Source: Octadecabacter antarcticus 307 (GTDB taxonomy: Bacteria; Pseudomonadota; Alphaproteobacteria; Rhodobacterales; Rhodobacteraceae). From it: 64,000 bases of DNA. Of this stretch, positions 18,731 through 28,020 are shown piece by piece. Below the pieces are notes generated by a model. That model had not been told where the DNA came from, made no database searches, and was given only the letters and a program-made list of their open reading frames with translations. The stretch spans positions 982,501 to 1,046,500 of the forward strand of contig NC_020911.1 of assembly GCF_000155675.2 (NCBI RefSeq), given 5' to 3'. The first letter of the stretch is position 1, and each line of letters starts with the position of its first letter. The translations under genes were made by a program, and so were the position numbers.

Positions 18731-18906
18731 GGCACCGCGCGAACGAAGTAGCGTCGGCAATGGCGCCTTGAAGATGCGTGCCTTTGAACCCGAACTGACA
18801 AAGTTGGGAGCAGGAATGGCCGGACTGTCTGGATACAGGCAGTTCGGACACGCCATATCGGACGTTTGGTGCACACAATCAGGACGGCGCGCCAAATCGG
18901 TTAATG

Positions 18907-20007
18907 CTAAAGCGCGTCCGCCATGTCCCCCAACAGCCCATCCAAGAAACGATCAAACGCCGCACTTGGTTGGCGCAGTGGGAAGACCTCGCCAAAAGGG
19001 TCGGGTGCGACGATGTCACTGCCCGCCATTTCCGCGATGACGTGGTGGCCACAGAACGGCACGTATACTTTAGAATAGCCGCCCTCATGGGCCATCATCA
19101 ATCGGCCATTGCAGAGGTCTTGGGCAAGGGATTTGACCTGCTGTGTCATGATTTGAAACGTTTCAGCTGTCGCCAGCATCCGGCCCAACGGATCGATCGC
19201 GGCGGCGTCATAGCCGCAGGCGATAACGATGACATCGGGTTTGAAGGCTTGGATTTGTGGGATCACGATCTGTTCCATCGTTGACAAGTATCCGATGTGA
19301 CCAGTGCCGGGGGGCAGTGGGATGTTGAGGTTGAACCCTGCACCCTTGCCGCGCCCGCGATCAGTAAAGTCGCCGGTATCCATCGGGTAGTTGCGGTCCT
19401 GGTGCATGGAAATCGTCAGCACGTCGGGGTCTTCGTAAAATATCGCTTCGGTGCCGTTGCCATGGTGCACATCCCAATCGAGCACGACAACCCGCTGCGT
19501 CAGATCGTTCGCGCGGGCAGATTGAATGGCCAGCGCGAGGTTGGCGAACAGGCAGAACCCGTTAGGGTAATCGGGCAAGCAGTGATGTCCGGGTGGACGC
19601 GACAGGGCATAGGCGTTGGTGACATCGCCTTTTAGCACGGCTTGCAATGCTGCAATGCTAAGGCCCGCAGACAGCGCTGCCATTTCGTATCCACCGGGGC
19701 CAAAGGGCGTGCGCCGCCCGAGTTCACCGCCCCCAGTATCAGATGCCGCCTTGAAGGTGTCGAGGTAAGACGCCGGATGCACGCGCAACAAGTCGATCCG
19801 CGATGCCTCTGATGCGCTGCGCAAATCGAGTTCGCCAGACAGTCCGGTGACGTCCATGAGGTTCTTCAGGCGCCGTTTGGATTCAGGGCTTTCGGGCAAA
19901 CCACCGCCGACCATCGGCTGCACCAAGCCGCCGACGGGCAACATGCCAGCGTAATTGCCGCCACCGTGCCAAAAGCACCTTTCGTCCCAGAAAAATCCAG
20001 TTGTCAT
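18907..20007 (-). CDS. class II histone-deacetylase-like amidohydrolase
   Basis: A 366-residue zinc deacetylase of the arginase/HDAC fold, similar to bacterial HDAC-like and acetylpolyamine amidohydrolases. Catalytic motifs are visible: SRPPGHHCLPD (tandem His), VLDWDVHHGNGTEAIFY (zinc Asp and His), the second zinc Asp region ACGYDAAAIDPLG, and HEGGYSKVY near the end. The ATG at 20007 has AAGGG upstream. It lies 34 bp after an 84-residue hypothetical gene, so they are probably co-transcribed. Likely substrates are acetylated polyamines or similar small amides. Confidence 0.9.
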   Translation of the reverse strand: MTTGFFWDERCFWHGGGNYAGMLPVGGLVQPMVGGGLPESPESKRRLKNLMDVTGLSGELDLRSASEASRIDLLRVHPASYLDTFKAASDTGGGELGRRTPFGPGGYEMAALSAGLSIAALQAVLKGDVTNAYALSRPPGHHCLPDYPNGFCLFANLALAIQSARANDLTQRVVVLDWDVHHGNGTEAIFYEDPDVLTISMHQDRNYPMDTGDFTDRGRGKGAGFNLNIPLPPGTGHIGYLSTMEQIVIPQIQAFKPDVIVIACGYDAAAIDPLGRMLATAETFQIMTQQVKSLAQDLCNGRLMMAHEGGYSKVYVPFCGHHVIAEMAGSDIVAPDPFGEVFPLRQPSAAFDRFLDGLLGDMADAL

Positions 20008-20041
20008 CGCGCACCCTTTTGCTTCTTTGGTTCTAAAATAC

Positions 20042-20296
20042 CTAAATCCCGTTTTCGGCGTCTGTGTCTGAGCTAAATTGATAAGCTCCTTCGGGCAGGT
20101 CCAGCGCCAAGGATACATCGCGCAGTTGTGCCATGGACATCGTGATGGTCACTGGCTGGTCCGTGCGTGGATCGACTTGGGTCAAGGTGACACAGTCTTC
20201 AAACGCGGAAATCACCACGTCTTCGCGCAGCGGCACGTCGCCATCATCGACCAGCGTGACCACTGTCGCATCAAAGTCGTGTTCGATGGTGAACAT
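20042..20296 (-). CDS. 84-residue acidic hypothetical protein
   Basis: A small acidic protein (MFTIEHDFDATVVTLVDDG...) with alternating beta-type segments and no cysteines or membrane helix. I do not recognise a domain. It is directly upstream of the deacetylase gene on the same strand, and an AGAGGG lies before its ATG. The constant acidity suggests a soluble small-domain protein; a role linked to the deacetylase is only suggested by position. Confidence 0.65.
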   Translation of the reverse strand: MFTIEHDFDATVVTLVDDGDVPLREDVVISAFEDCVTLTQVDPRTDQPVTITMSMAQLRDVSLALDLPEGAYQFSSDTDAENGI

Positions 20297-20457
20297 GGCT
20301 GGCCCTCTTTTGTTTTATTGGCGTCATCTGCACCCTGCCTGTGCGGGTTTGCAGGCGTCAAGGGCCGTTCGCCGCTTACAACTGCGTGAGGGGACTGGCA
20401 GGCACGGGGTTCCCTGCTAGAATGACAGATAAGCGTCGCAGCAAAGGAACGCACAAC

Positions 20458-21234
20458 ATGCAGGTATTCAAGACACTGGCGGTCGCTATGCTGGTCGGAA
20501 GCGCGTTCGCGCTGGCGGGGTGTGATGTTGTGGTGGACTCCAATGGTCAGACCGCCAATGGTCGGACCGCAGGGCAACAGTCGTCTGTCGCGGTGCCGAC
20601 AGCCGGGTCATCGGCTAATCCAGTTGCTGAAATACCGCGTGAACAGCGGGCCATGGCACGCGCGTTTATTGAGGTTGTGAACCGACTGGAACCCGTGGCC
20701 GAACGCGAATGCCGCAGCCGGCCGCGCGGATTTAATTGTGATTTCCTGATTGTGGTTGATGATCGCACAGGCCAACCTGCCAACGCGTTTCAAACCGTCG
20801 ATGAACGGGGCCGGCCGATTATTGCTTTTACGCTCGCCCTGATTGCGGATGCGCGAAACACCGACGAATTGGCGTTCGTTATGGCCCATGAAGCCGCGCA
20901 TCACATCGAAAACCATCTTGATCAGCAGCGCCGGAACGCAACGCTTGGCGCGGCTGTGTTTGGTCAATTGGCAGGCGTCACCGGTGGCGGTAATGAGGCC
21001 ATTCGCACCGCGCAGGAATTGGGTGCAGCCGTTGGTGCGCGCAGCTATTCCAAGGAATTTGAGCTTGAGGCGGACCGCCTTGGCACCATCATCGCATTCC
21101 GTGCTGGTTTTAATCCGGTGCGCGGTGCAGATTTTTTCTTTCGTGTCCCTGATCCGGGTGATCGTTTCCTTGGCACCCATCCGGCCAATGCTGAACGGGT
21201 GCAGATCGTGCGCCAGACGGCTGCCGGTCTTTAG
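20458..21234 (+). CDS. M48-family metalloprotease lipoprotein
   Basis: A 258-residue zinc protease. The N-terminus is a lipoprotein signal with lipobox LAGC at Cys22, so the protein is lipid-anchored on the periplasmic side. The zinc motif HEAAHH (HExxH) sits in FVMAHEAAHHIENH. The third ligand region is FELEADRLGTIIAFRAGF, and the C-terminal LGTHPANAERV is typical of M48. AAAGGAA precedes the ATG. Relatives such as BepA/LoiP take part in envelope quality control, the likely role here. Confidence 0.9.
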   Translation: MQVFKTLAVAMLVGSAFALAGCDVVVDSNGQTANGRTAGQQSSVAVPTAGSSANPVAEIPREQRAMARAFIEVVNRLEPVAERECRSRPRGFNCDFLIVVDDRTGQPANAFQTVDERGRPIIAFTLALIADARNTDELAFVMAHEAAHHIENHLDQQRRNATLGAAVFGQLAGVTGGGNEAIRTAQELGAAVGARSYSKEFELEADRLGTIIAFRAGFNPVRGADFFFRVPDPGDRFLGTHPANAERVQIVRQTAAGL

Positions 21235-21300
21235 GGTCTGGTTTTCAGCCCATTCGCTATGGAATGCCCGACTGTGCGCGATTGTGGCGTGGATCGGTGA

Positions 21301-21954
21301 TTAGGCGGCTGGCAAAACGCCAAGGGCGATGGCAACGCAAAAGCACACAGATGCGGCCAACACCAAGGTGTGCCAAATCGCGTTCTGGTAGCGCAGCCCG
21401 TTAATGCTGAACACAACTGCGCCCAATGAATAAACCAACCCGCCCGCCACGATCAGGCCCAGCGTCACCCCAGACACCAGCGGGATCAGCGAGGAGACGA
21501 GCGCGACGCTGAGCCAGCCGAGCCCGAGGTACAGGCCAACACCCCAGCGGTTGGGGCGGGACCAGAAAAACAGTTTTGCAATCGCGCCGACAGCGGCAAG
21601 CGCCCAGACAAGTCCCAAAATGCCATGGGCGAACGCGGACCCGATCAACACGACAAGGGGTGTGTAAGTACCTGCAATCTTAAGGTAAATCGCAGCATGG
21701 TCGATACGGCGCAACACGGCACGCGGGCCTTCCCACGGGGTGAAATGATAGCACGCCGAAGCCACGAACGACCCGATCAGCGCCGCTCCATAAATAGACA
21801 GCGCGACAACAGTTCCAACGGTGGTGTCGCCGCTTGCCGCGATAATCAGCAGGGTGGTTGCGACGATGGCAAAGACAATGCCCGCGATGTGCACGGCGCC
21901 ATCGGCAATCCGTTCGCTGCGTGTGAAGTCGGGGTAGGGGTCTGATACGTTCAT
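21301..21954 (-). CDS. hemolysin III family (YqfA/PAQR-like) membrane protein
   Basis: A 217-residue integral membrane protein with seven hydrophobic segments. It carries the PAQR-family motifs: ADGAVHIAG near the N-terminus, SACYHFTPW, RIDHAAIYLKIAGTYTP and the C-terminal NAIWHTLVLAAS, whose Ser/Asp/His residues bind zinc in this superfamily. The ATG at 21954 gives the normal family length; the frame continues upstream through non-homologous sequence. The function in bacteria is unsettled despite the family name. Confidence 0.88.
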   Translation of the reverse strand: MNVSDPYPDFTRSERIADGAVHIAGIVFAIVATTLLIIAASGDTTVGTVVALSIYGAALIGSFVASACYHFTPWEGPRAVLRRIDHAAIYLKIAGTYTPLVVLIGSAFAHGILGLVWALAAVGAIAKLFFWSRPNRWGVGLYLGLGWLSVALVSSLIPLVSGVTLGLIVAGGLVYSLGAVVFSINGLRYQNAIWHTLVLAASVCFCVAIALGVLPAA

Positions 21955-22137
21955 GCGGCCAAGGTAGTTGCTAAATAGCGTCTGAACATTGTGCCGTTGC
22001 GTCACGAAATAACCAATGCACCTAACGCGCGGGCCTGCGCCGCATTGGTTGGGCGCCATTGGCCAGCGTGTGGTGCGCGCGCGAAAGCCCGGATCGGGCC
22101 AATTGTAACCTAGCGCGACCTCAGGCAGGGTGGGTCG

Positions 22138-22497
22138 ATGAAGCAGATGCGCGTGTTTGAGAATATCTTCACTGACCGTGGGTCGAAATACGCGGTGTCC
22201 GGTGGCCCGTGCGCGTCTGGGGTTGCGGCCAAGGCGTTCATCAAGGCGCTGTGTCGGCGCAAGAAATTTGCCAAAGCCACCCACAACACATGGGGTCTGA
22301 TCCTGCCTGACGGCACGCCGATCAAATCCGATGACGGCGAGGCGGGCGCGGGTCTTGTGATCATCCGCATGCTGGAACGCGAGGCGCGTGTTGGTGAGAT
22401 TGTCGTCGTCACGCGCTGGTTTGGCGGTGTACATCTGGGTGGTGACCGGTTTCGCCGCGTGCAGGATGCGGTGCGGGTCTATTTGGAGGACGGGTGA
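22138..22497 (+). CDS. YigZ/IMPACT (UPF0029) family protein
   Basis: A 119-residue protein equal to the N-terminal IMPACT domain of YigZ. Visible motifs are FIKALCRRKKFAKATHNTWG, SDDGEAGAG and the highly conserved VVVTRWFGGVHLGGDRFRRV. Full YigZ proteins are about 200 residues; this shorter form lacks the C-terminal domain. In this family the IMPACT domain has been linked to translation stress. The next gene, dgkA, begins at the base after its stop codon, so the two are co-translated. Confidence 0.88.
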   Translation: MKQMRVFENIFTDRGSKYAVSGGPCASGVAAKAFIKALCRRKKFAKATHNTWGLILPDGTPIKSDDGEAGAGLVIIRMLEREARVGEIVVVTRWFGGVHLGGDRFRRVQDAVRVYLEDG

Positions 22498-22842
22498 ATG
22501 GGTTTTTTCGAGCGGCTAAAATTGCGGACTATTTGGTCATGCGACGGCATCAGGGACACATGGCTGACGGAACGGTCGTTTCGCCAATGGGTCTGGGCCA
22601 ATATTGTATCTGGCGGGCTTGGTTTTGTGCTGCTGGATGGCGGCGAACGCGCCCTGATCCTTGTGCTTGGGTTAATGGTTTTGGTGGTCGAACTGCTCAA
22701 CACTGCAGTGGAACGCACGGTCGATTTGGTGTCATTGGATCGCAGTGATTTGGCAAAACAAGCCAAAGACGCGGCGAGTGGCGCTGTGATGCTGAGCGCG
22801 ATCGCCGTTGGTGTGGCTTGGGTGGTGGTGTTGGTGGGGTAG
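22498..22842 (+). CDS. dgkA: diacylglycerol kinase (prokaryotic DgkA type)
   Basis: A 114-residue, three-helix membrane kinase that phosphorylates diacylglycerol and recycles lipid head-group products. The signature VVELLNTAVERTVDLVS followed by KQAKDAASGAVMLSAIAVG is diagnostic. The ATG immediately follows the stop of the YigZ-like gene. Length and helix spacing are normal. Confidence 0.93.
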   Translation: MGFFERLKLRTIWSCDGIRDTWLTERSFRQWVWANIVSGGLGFVLLDGGERALILVLGLMVLVVELLNTAVERTVDLVSLDRSDLAKQAKDAASGAVMLSAIAVGVAWVVVLVG

Positions 22843-22852
22843 AAAAAGCTGC

Positions 22853-23401
22853 TCAAACAACCGCGTTCTCAGGGAAAAGACGGAGTTGCACGCTGGCTTC
22901 ATTAAGCATAGAAATTGATACTTCAAAGCTGCGTTGAAAGAATTTTTCATTCTGGTCTGGAGCAAACGTATTGAGTTCCTTTACACCAGATTGAATGATG
23001 GCTCGGGTGCAGTCGGCACAAGGAAATAAGTTCACATATAGTCTCGAGTTGAGCAGGGCTGAACCGCTTCTAACAGCGTTATAGATGGCGTTTCTTTCCG
23101 CATGTTCAAACCAGTAGTATTTTTCACCGTCAAGTGACGAGTGACGATCTGGTTTGTCTAGAACCTCCCGTGGAAAGCCGTTGTAACCAGTGCTTAATAT
23201 TCCATTCTCTTGACTAACAATGACACATCCCACTTTTCGGCTTTGATCCTCGCTCCAACCCGCTATCGTGTTGGAAAGCTGAAAAAACCGTCGATCCCAA
23301 TTGGTTATGGTGTCTTCTGTAACATGACATTCTGGAGAAAACTCTATGACATTATCTGGCACTGGTAAGTCCTCAAAGTTAATTGTTGGTTCGGAGATCA
23401 T
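22853..23401 (-). CDS. deoxycytidylate (dCMP) deaminase family protein
   Basis: A 182-residue zinc deaminase of the ComEB/dCMP type. Zinc and catalytic residues are present: His-Ala-Glu in FEHAERNAIY and the two cysteines in LFPCADC. The substrate-side motif is STGYNGFPREV. It is more AT-rich than the surrounding genes, which points to transfer. The first 25 residues are unlike the family and overlap the 5' end of the divergent dUTPase-like gene, and the only ATG has its GGAG immediately adjacent, so the true start may be a GTG 13 codons in. See the finding on this island. Confidence 0.82.
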   Translation of the reverse strand: MISEPTINFEDLPVPDNVIEFSPECHVTEDTITNWDRRFFQLSNTIAGWSEDQSRKVGCVIVSQENGILSTGYNGFPREVLDKPDRHSSLDGEKYYWFEHAERNAIYNAVRSGSALLNSRLYVNLFPCADCTRAIIQSGVKELNTFAPDQNEKFFQRSFEVSISMLNEASVQLRLFPENAVV

Positions 23402-24116
23402 CTCCAGAAAGTTGCTAGTAGGTGGTGACCAAACTAACTTAAAACACGCAACTTATGATCTTACCATCGGAGAGATTTTCCCAGTGGACAAGTAGGGTTA
23501 CAACGAAAAACGGCGAACTACAATTGATCGGTATGCAATTAAGCCCAACGAGGCGGTTTGGTTGCTTTCAAAGGAGGAGTTTCAACTCCCAGCGACAGTC
23601 ACTGGGCTTGCAACATTACGCACTACATTCACAAAACAAAGACTAATTGCGTTTAATGTCGGAGTAATTGACCCGTTTTACAATGGCCCTATCAGTACTG
23701 TCCTTTTAAATTTCAGCAAACGAACAGTAGAAGTAGCCTTAGGGGAAAAGTTTTTTCGTGTGCTTTTCTTTGAACATGATGATGTTAGTGAGCATCATCA
23801 GCGAGATGAGAGTGTAAAAAGAGAAAGTTATCAGAAAGCCATAACCTCTTATGCACTCAATGATTATTCTCAGAGCTTTCTGGATATTCCCGTTTTTGAC
23901 AACGAGTTTTATGCCAAAACTACATGGCAGCTACTGTACGGAACGGCTGCTAAGCATCCGTGGTGGACCGTAATCTTTATGGTCGTTGTTTTTGGACCCA
24001 TTGCATATGTATGGGCACTTCCAGATTATCAAAGTTGGTGGGATTCTGTCCTAACTTGGATGCGCAGCTGGGCTGGATCAGCAAGCAATACAGTTATCCC
24101 ACCGAATGAGGGCTAA
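23346..24116 (+). pseudogene. membrane-anchored dUTPase/dCTP-deaminase-fold gene with one in-frame TAG
   Basis: From ATG 23346 (GGAG eight bases upstream) the frame reads 49 codons (IVGSEIISRKLLVGG ... KHATYDLTIGEIF), meets TAG at 23493-23495, and then continues without a break to 24116. The combined 256 residues look like the dCTP deaminase/dUTPase beta-barrel: the TYDLTIGEI strand, LPATVTGLATLRTTFT, and the nucleotide loop FNVGVIDPFYNGPISTVLLNF. A linker of about 60 residues and one membrane helix (TVIFMVVVFGPIAYVWAL) follow. If TAG is a real nonsense mutation, the 184-residue downstream frame from TTG 23562 lacks the first strands. It ends overlapping rimO by 4 bp. Confidence 0.7.
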
Positions 24117-25525
24117 GTTACGATTAATCCCCATAAATCATACTCCCCAGCCTCATCAACCTCGACCTTTACAATCTCCCCCACAGACAACCCCTCCGTG
24201 CCCTCGTCAATGAACAGGTTGCCGTCGATCTCTGGTGCATCAGCCTTCGTGCGGCAGGTTGCGACGCCGTCGGCGTCTATGTCGTCGATGATCACGTCTA
24301 TGACCTGACCTACCTTTGCGGTCAATTTCGCCTCGGATATCGCCTGTGCCTTTTCCATGAAACGGTCCCAGCGGTCTTGTTTGACTTCGGCTGCGACGTG
24401 GTCGGGCAGGGCGTTTGATCGCGCTCCGGCGACGTTTTCGTATTTGAAACAGCCGACGCGGTCTAACTGCGCCTCATCCATCCAATCGAGCAGCACTTGG
24501 AATTCCGCCTCTGTCTCACCGGGGTAGCCGACGATGAATGTCGATCGCAGGGTGATGTCGGGGCAAATTTCACGCCACGCGGTTATTTCATCGAGGGTTT
24601 TGGCGGCCGCTGCGGGGCGGGCCATGCGGCGCAAGACATCCGTTGACGCGTGTTGGAACGGAATGTCGAGGTAGGGCAGAATGAGCCCGTCAGCCATCAG
24701 CGGGATCAACTGGCGCACGTGCGGATAGGGGTAGACGTAGTGCAGGCGCACCCATGGTTTGTTTTCGCCGCCCAGGCTGCCAAGATCACGCGCCAGATCG
24801 GTGATATGCGCGCGATGCCCGCGGTCCCGTGCGTGTTTGGTATCGACGCCATAGGCGGACGTGTCTTGGCTGATGACCAGCAGTTCCTTGACGCCATTGT
24901 CGATCAGCTTTTCAGCCTCGCGCATCACCGCGTGGGCGGGGCGGCTTTGCAGGCGGCCACGCATGTCGGGGATGATGCAGAACTTGCATTTATGGTTACA
25001 GCCTTCGGAGATTTTCAAATAGCTGTAGTGGCGCGGGGTCAGGGACACTTGGGTTGCGGGCAGCAGGTCAATGAACGGATCGGGGCTGGGCGGCACGGCG
25101 GCGTGCACCGCATCCAGCACCTGTTCGTATTGGTGCGGGCCTGTCACCGCAAGAATGCGTGGGTGGTGTTCGCGAATGTAGTCAGGTTCCGCTCCTAGAC
25201 AGCCGGTGACGATGACCTTGCCATTTTCGGTCAGCGCCTCTCCTATCGCATCAAGGCTTTCGGCCTTGGCGCTATCCAAGAAGCCACAGGTGTTGACGAC
25301 CACCGCATCCGCACCCGCATAATCGGGGCTGATCGCGTAGCCTTCTGCGCGCAGGCGCGTCAGGATGCGTTCGCTGTCCACCAGCGCCTTGGGGCAGCCC
25401 AGCGACACCATGCCGATGGTCGGCTGATTAACCCGACGTGCGTCAGGTGTTGCGATTTTCGGGGCGTCGCGCGGGACGCGCGCATTGGCCAAATCCGGAC
25501 GAAGACTGGGAGGGTTTTGTGACAT
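24113..25525 (-). CDS. rimO: ribosomal protein S12 methylthiotransferase
   Basis: A radical-SAM enzyme that adds a methylthio group to an aspartate of ribosomal protein S12. The 470 residues show the N-terminal MTTase domain ([32 protein letters not shown]), the radical-SAM Cys motif in [15 protein letters not shown], and a C-terminal TRAM domain (last 65 residues). The roughly 35-residue N-terminal extension before [10 protein letters not shown] is common in alphaproteobacteria. It is convergent with the dUTPase-like gene. Confidence 0.95.
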   Translation of the reverse strand: MSQNPPSLRPDLANARVPRDAPKIATPDARRVNQPTIGMVSLGCPKALVDSERILTRLRAEGYAISPDYAGADAVVVNTCGFLDSAKAESLDAIGEALTENGKVIVTGCLGAEPDYIREHHPRILAVTGPHQYEQVLDAVHAAVPPSPDPFIDLLPATQVSLTPRHYSYLKISEGCNHKCKFCIIPDMRGRLQSRPAHAVMREAEKLIDNGVKELLVISQDTSAYGVDTKHARDRGHRAHITDLARDLGSLGGENKPWVRLHYVYPYPHVRQLIPLMADGLILPYLDIPFQHASTDVLRRMARPAAAAKTLDEITAWREICPDITLRSTFIVGYPGETEAEFQVLLDWMDEAQLDRVGCFKYENVAGARSNALPDHVAAEVKQDRWDRFMEKAQAISEAKLTAKVGQVIDVIIDDIDADGVATCRTKADAPEIDGNLFIDEGTEGLSVGEIVKVEVDEAGEYDLWGLIVT

Positions 25526-25611
25526 AGCGCCGCTTTAGCGTTTTTGATGCTTTTGCGGAAGGGGGATTCGCATGTCGGTCTTGGCTGCGCGGCCCCTGCA
25601 TCTACTGTGCA

Positions 25612-26776
25612 AAGGCTTATCCCCTTTGCTCCGGCGGCACCTGATGTAGTGTGAAGCGGCTTGCCAATCTACAATGTTCTTGTATTGTTCTACCCATGCC
25701 AGCCAGATGGAAAAACGACAAACCCATGTCCCGCTCGGCGTTCGACGCCAGGTTTTCTGATGAGGAAGCGTGTTCGCATTATCTGGCGGAACATCGTTGG
25801 CCTGAGGGCTTTGTGTGTCCTTCCTGTGGCACCTGCAAGGGCTGGCCGTTAAAGCGAAATCGCGCGACTTGGGAATGTGCCGGTTGCGCACGGCAGACAT
25901 CCGTGACGGCTGGCACGGTGATGCACAGCAGCCATTTGCCGTTGCGAATTTGGTTTCTTGCCGCGCACATCATCACCAGCCATTCCAACGGCATGTCAGC
26001 GCTGCAACTTCAGGCGCAACTTGGCCTTGGCAGCTACAAGACGGCGTGGCTCCTCTTGCAAAAGCTGCGGCGGTCGATGGTCAACCCTGACCGCAACCCC
26101 CTGAAAGACCTTGTCGAGATCGATGAAACAGAGATTCCGTTCCGGTCCCGGCATGATCCCGAGGACCGGCCAAAGGGTGGGCGGAGCCCGGTCGGAAAGA
26201 TGTTTGTCGTCTGCGCCGTCGAGTTATCAAGAGACGGACATCCGCGCCGTATCAGGATGAAACACATTCCCGACGGCGCATCAAAGACGCTACACGGGTT
26301 CATTGGTCAGGCTGTAGAGCCTGGCGCTCACGTCATCACGGATGGCTGGCTAGGTTACGAAAATCCCCCTGCAAACACGCATGAGGCGAAGGTCGTCAGC
26401 GGCAAGAAGGCACATGACATACTCCACTGGGTCCACCGCGTGTTCTCCAACCTAAAAACGTGGGCAAAAGGCGTCTTCCACGGCCTCAGAAAATGCCATC
26501 TGCAACGCTATCTCGACGAATTTGTGTTCCGCTGGAACCGACGGCGACACATGCGAAGCGCCTTCGACACGCTGCTGGGGATCGGTGTTGGTATTGGCCC
26601 AGCGACATATCGTGATTTTGTTGAACAGCGCGCCTGAAGGCCCTTGTTCACGGCAAAAGCCACGCCCCATAAACCCACCAGATGTTACAAACTGATCCGA
26701 TCCGCCTCTCAAGCCACAAGGGCGAGGTTCTGCGCCGCGTCAACATGTGGGGCAACCGGACTAAAAGGGATAAGCC
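25612..26776 (+). mobile_element. IS1595-family element, apparently complete
   Basis: Imperfect 21-bp terminal inverted repeats lie at 25614-25634 and 26756-26776, with 18 of 21 bases matching (GGCTTATCCC then a variable TTT and CCGG). The sequence TCTACTGTGCA stands immediately outside both ends (25601-25611 and 26777-26787), a target duplication or a pre-existing repeat; the family normally makes 8 bp. It contains one transposase gene and no hairpin insert. It separates rimO from the pirin gene. Confidence 0.82.
25696..26637 (+). CDS. IS1595-family (ISXO2-like) transposase
   Basis: A 313-residue transposase. The N-terminal zinc ribbon (CPSCGTCKGWPL ... WECAGC) is followed by the ISXO2-like DDE domain with the first acidic residues in VEIDETEIPF, ITDGWLGY for the second Asp, and HRVFSNLKTWAKGVFHG with the C-terminal helix. 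The gene is uninterrupted and lies inside matching ends, so the element may still be functional. I take ATG 25696; ATG 25726 is an alternative. Confidence 0.9.
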   Translation: MPARWKNDKPMSRSAFDARFSDEEACSHYLAEHRWPEGFVCPSCGTCKGWPLKRNRATWECAGCARQTSVTAGTVMHSSHLPLRIWFLAAHIITSHSNGMSALQLQAQLGLGSYKTAWLLLQKLRRSMVNPDRNPLKDLVEIDETEIPFRSRHDPEDRPKGGRSPVGKMFVVCAVELSRDGHPRRIRMKHIPDGASKTLHGFIGQAVEPGAHVITDGWLGYENPPANTHEAKVVSGKKAHDILHWVHRVFSNLKTWAKGVFHGLRKCHLQRYLDEFVFRWNRRRHMRSAFDTLLGIGVGIGPATYRDFVEQRA

Positions 26777-26875
26777 TCTACTGTGCATTTGCGCACACCA
26801 TCCGTTACAGGGTGGCGATTGAATGCGCCTGTGCGCCGTCCTACATCAGTCACACCCCAACCGTAGGAGACACCC

Positions 26876-27787
26876 ATGTCAATTCGTCCCGTCCTTGAGA
26901 CCCGCAAAGCCGTTCCCACCATGGAGGGCGCAGGCGTGCATTTGCACCGCGCGTTCGGGTTTGCAGACCCATCCGAATTGGACCCGTTCCTGTTGTTTGA
27001 TGATTTTCGCAACGAGGTGCCTGCGCAGTTCGAAAAGGGCTTTCCGTGGCATCCCCATCGCGGCATTGAAACGATCACCTATGTGCTGAACGGCACGGTC
27101 GAACATGGCGATAGCCTTGGCAACACCGGCACGCTGGGCGCGGGTGATGTGCAATGGATGACCGCAGGGTCCGGCATCATGCATCAGGAAATGCCGCACG
27201 GAAACGCGGCGGGGCAGATGCACGGTTTCCAGCTTTGGGGCAATCTTCCGTCCGCACAAAAGATGACTGATCCACGCTATCAGGATGTAAATGCACGTGA
27301 AATACCAGAAGTTACCGATGACGATGGCACGGTTGTGCGTATCATAACAGGCGAATTCTGGGGCGAACGTGGTCCGGTGGATGGCATTGCCGCTGATCCG
27401 CAATACCTCGATGTGACGGTGCCAGCGGGCGTGCGCAAGACGTTCCAGATCGACACCTATCGTCGCGCGTTCGCCTATGTGTTTGAGGGGGCTGCGGCCT
27501 TTGCCGATGCCAGCCCGCCGTCCGGTGTGCTGCTGGAAAAAGAAGTCATGGGTGAAGAAGTCAACATCCGCGATCTCTCAGGTGACCGCACCCTTATCCG
27601 GTTCGGCACGGGCGACGAGGTCACGGTGCAAGCGGGGCCAAACGGCGTGCGTTTCCTGCTGATATCTGGCGCGCCGATCGAAGAACCCGTCGCATGGCAT
27701 GGCCCCATCGTGATGAACACGCAGGATGAGCTGAAAAAAGCGATCCGTGATTTACGCAACGGGACGTTTATCAAGCCTGCGCATTAA
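26876..27787 (+). CDS. pirin family protein
   Basis: A 303-residue bicupin. The N-terminal cupin carries the metal-binding motif HPHRGIETITYVLNG and a later GIMHQEMP, giving the 3-His/1-Glu site seen in pirins. The C-terminal cupin is in YVFEGAAAFAD. Bacterial pirins include quercetin dioxygenase-like enzymes and metabolic regulators, and no specific function can be assigned. The ribosome site GTAGGAGACACCC directly precedes the ATG. It is the first gene after the IS1595 element. Confidence 0.92.
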   Translation: MSIRPVLETRKAVPTMEGAGVHLHRAFGFADPSELDPFLLFDDFRNEVPAQFEKGFPWHPHRGIETITYVLNGTVEHGDSLGNTGTLGAGDVQWMTAGSGIMHQEMPHGNAAGQMHGFQLWGNLPSAQKMTDPRYQDVNAREIPEVTDDDGTVVRIITGEFWGERGPVDGIAADPQYLDVTVPAGVRKTFQIDTYRRAFAYVFEGAAAFADASPPSGVLLEKEVMGEEVNIRDLSGDRTLIRFGTGDEVTVQAGPNGVRFLLISGAPIEEPVAWHGPIVMNTQDELKKAIRDLRNGTFIKPAH

Positions 27788-28020
27788 GGCGGGGGGATTG
27801 GCAGGTCGTCTGTTCAATCGCTGCTCTTTGGACGACGCGTGCTTGGGTGTCGTGCGGGGCCGATGGGTTGTTTTGGAATACGGGCATCCAGCCAATGGTC
27901 CTGTTTGTGTGCCAAACACCGGGGTTTTTCCGTGGCCATTGGGGATGCCGCCACTGTCCGCTTCGGGCTTATCATGACCACCATTCTGCGATGTGGTGAT
28001 GTTGCAATCGCTGAGAATAT
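27788..28020. other. non-coding stretch before IS remnants
   Basis: No gene with convincing coding properties. Short frames on both strands carry no motif I recognise. It probably includes degenerate ends of the IS-derived sequences that start around 28,020. Confidence 0.3.
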
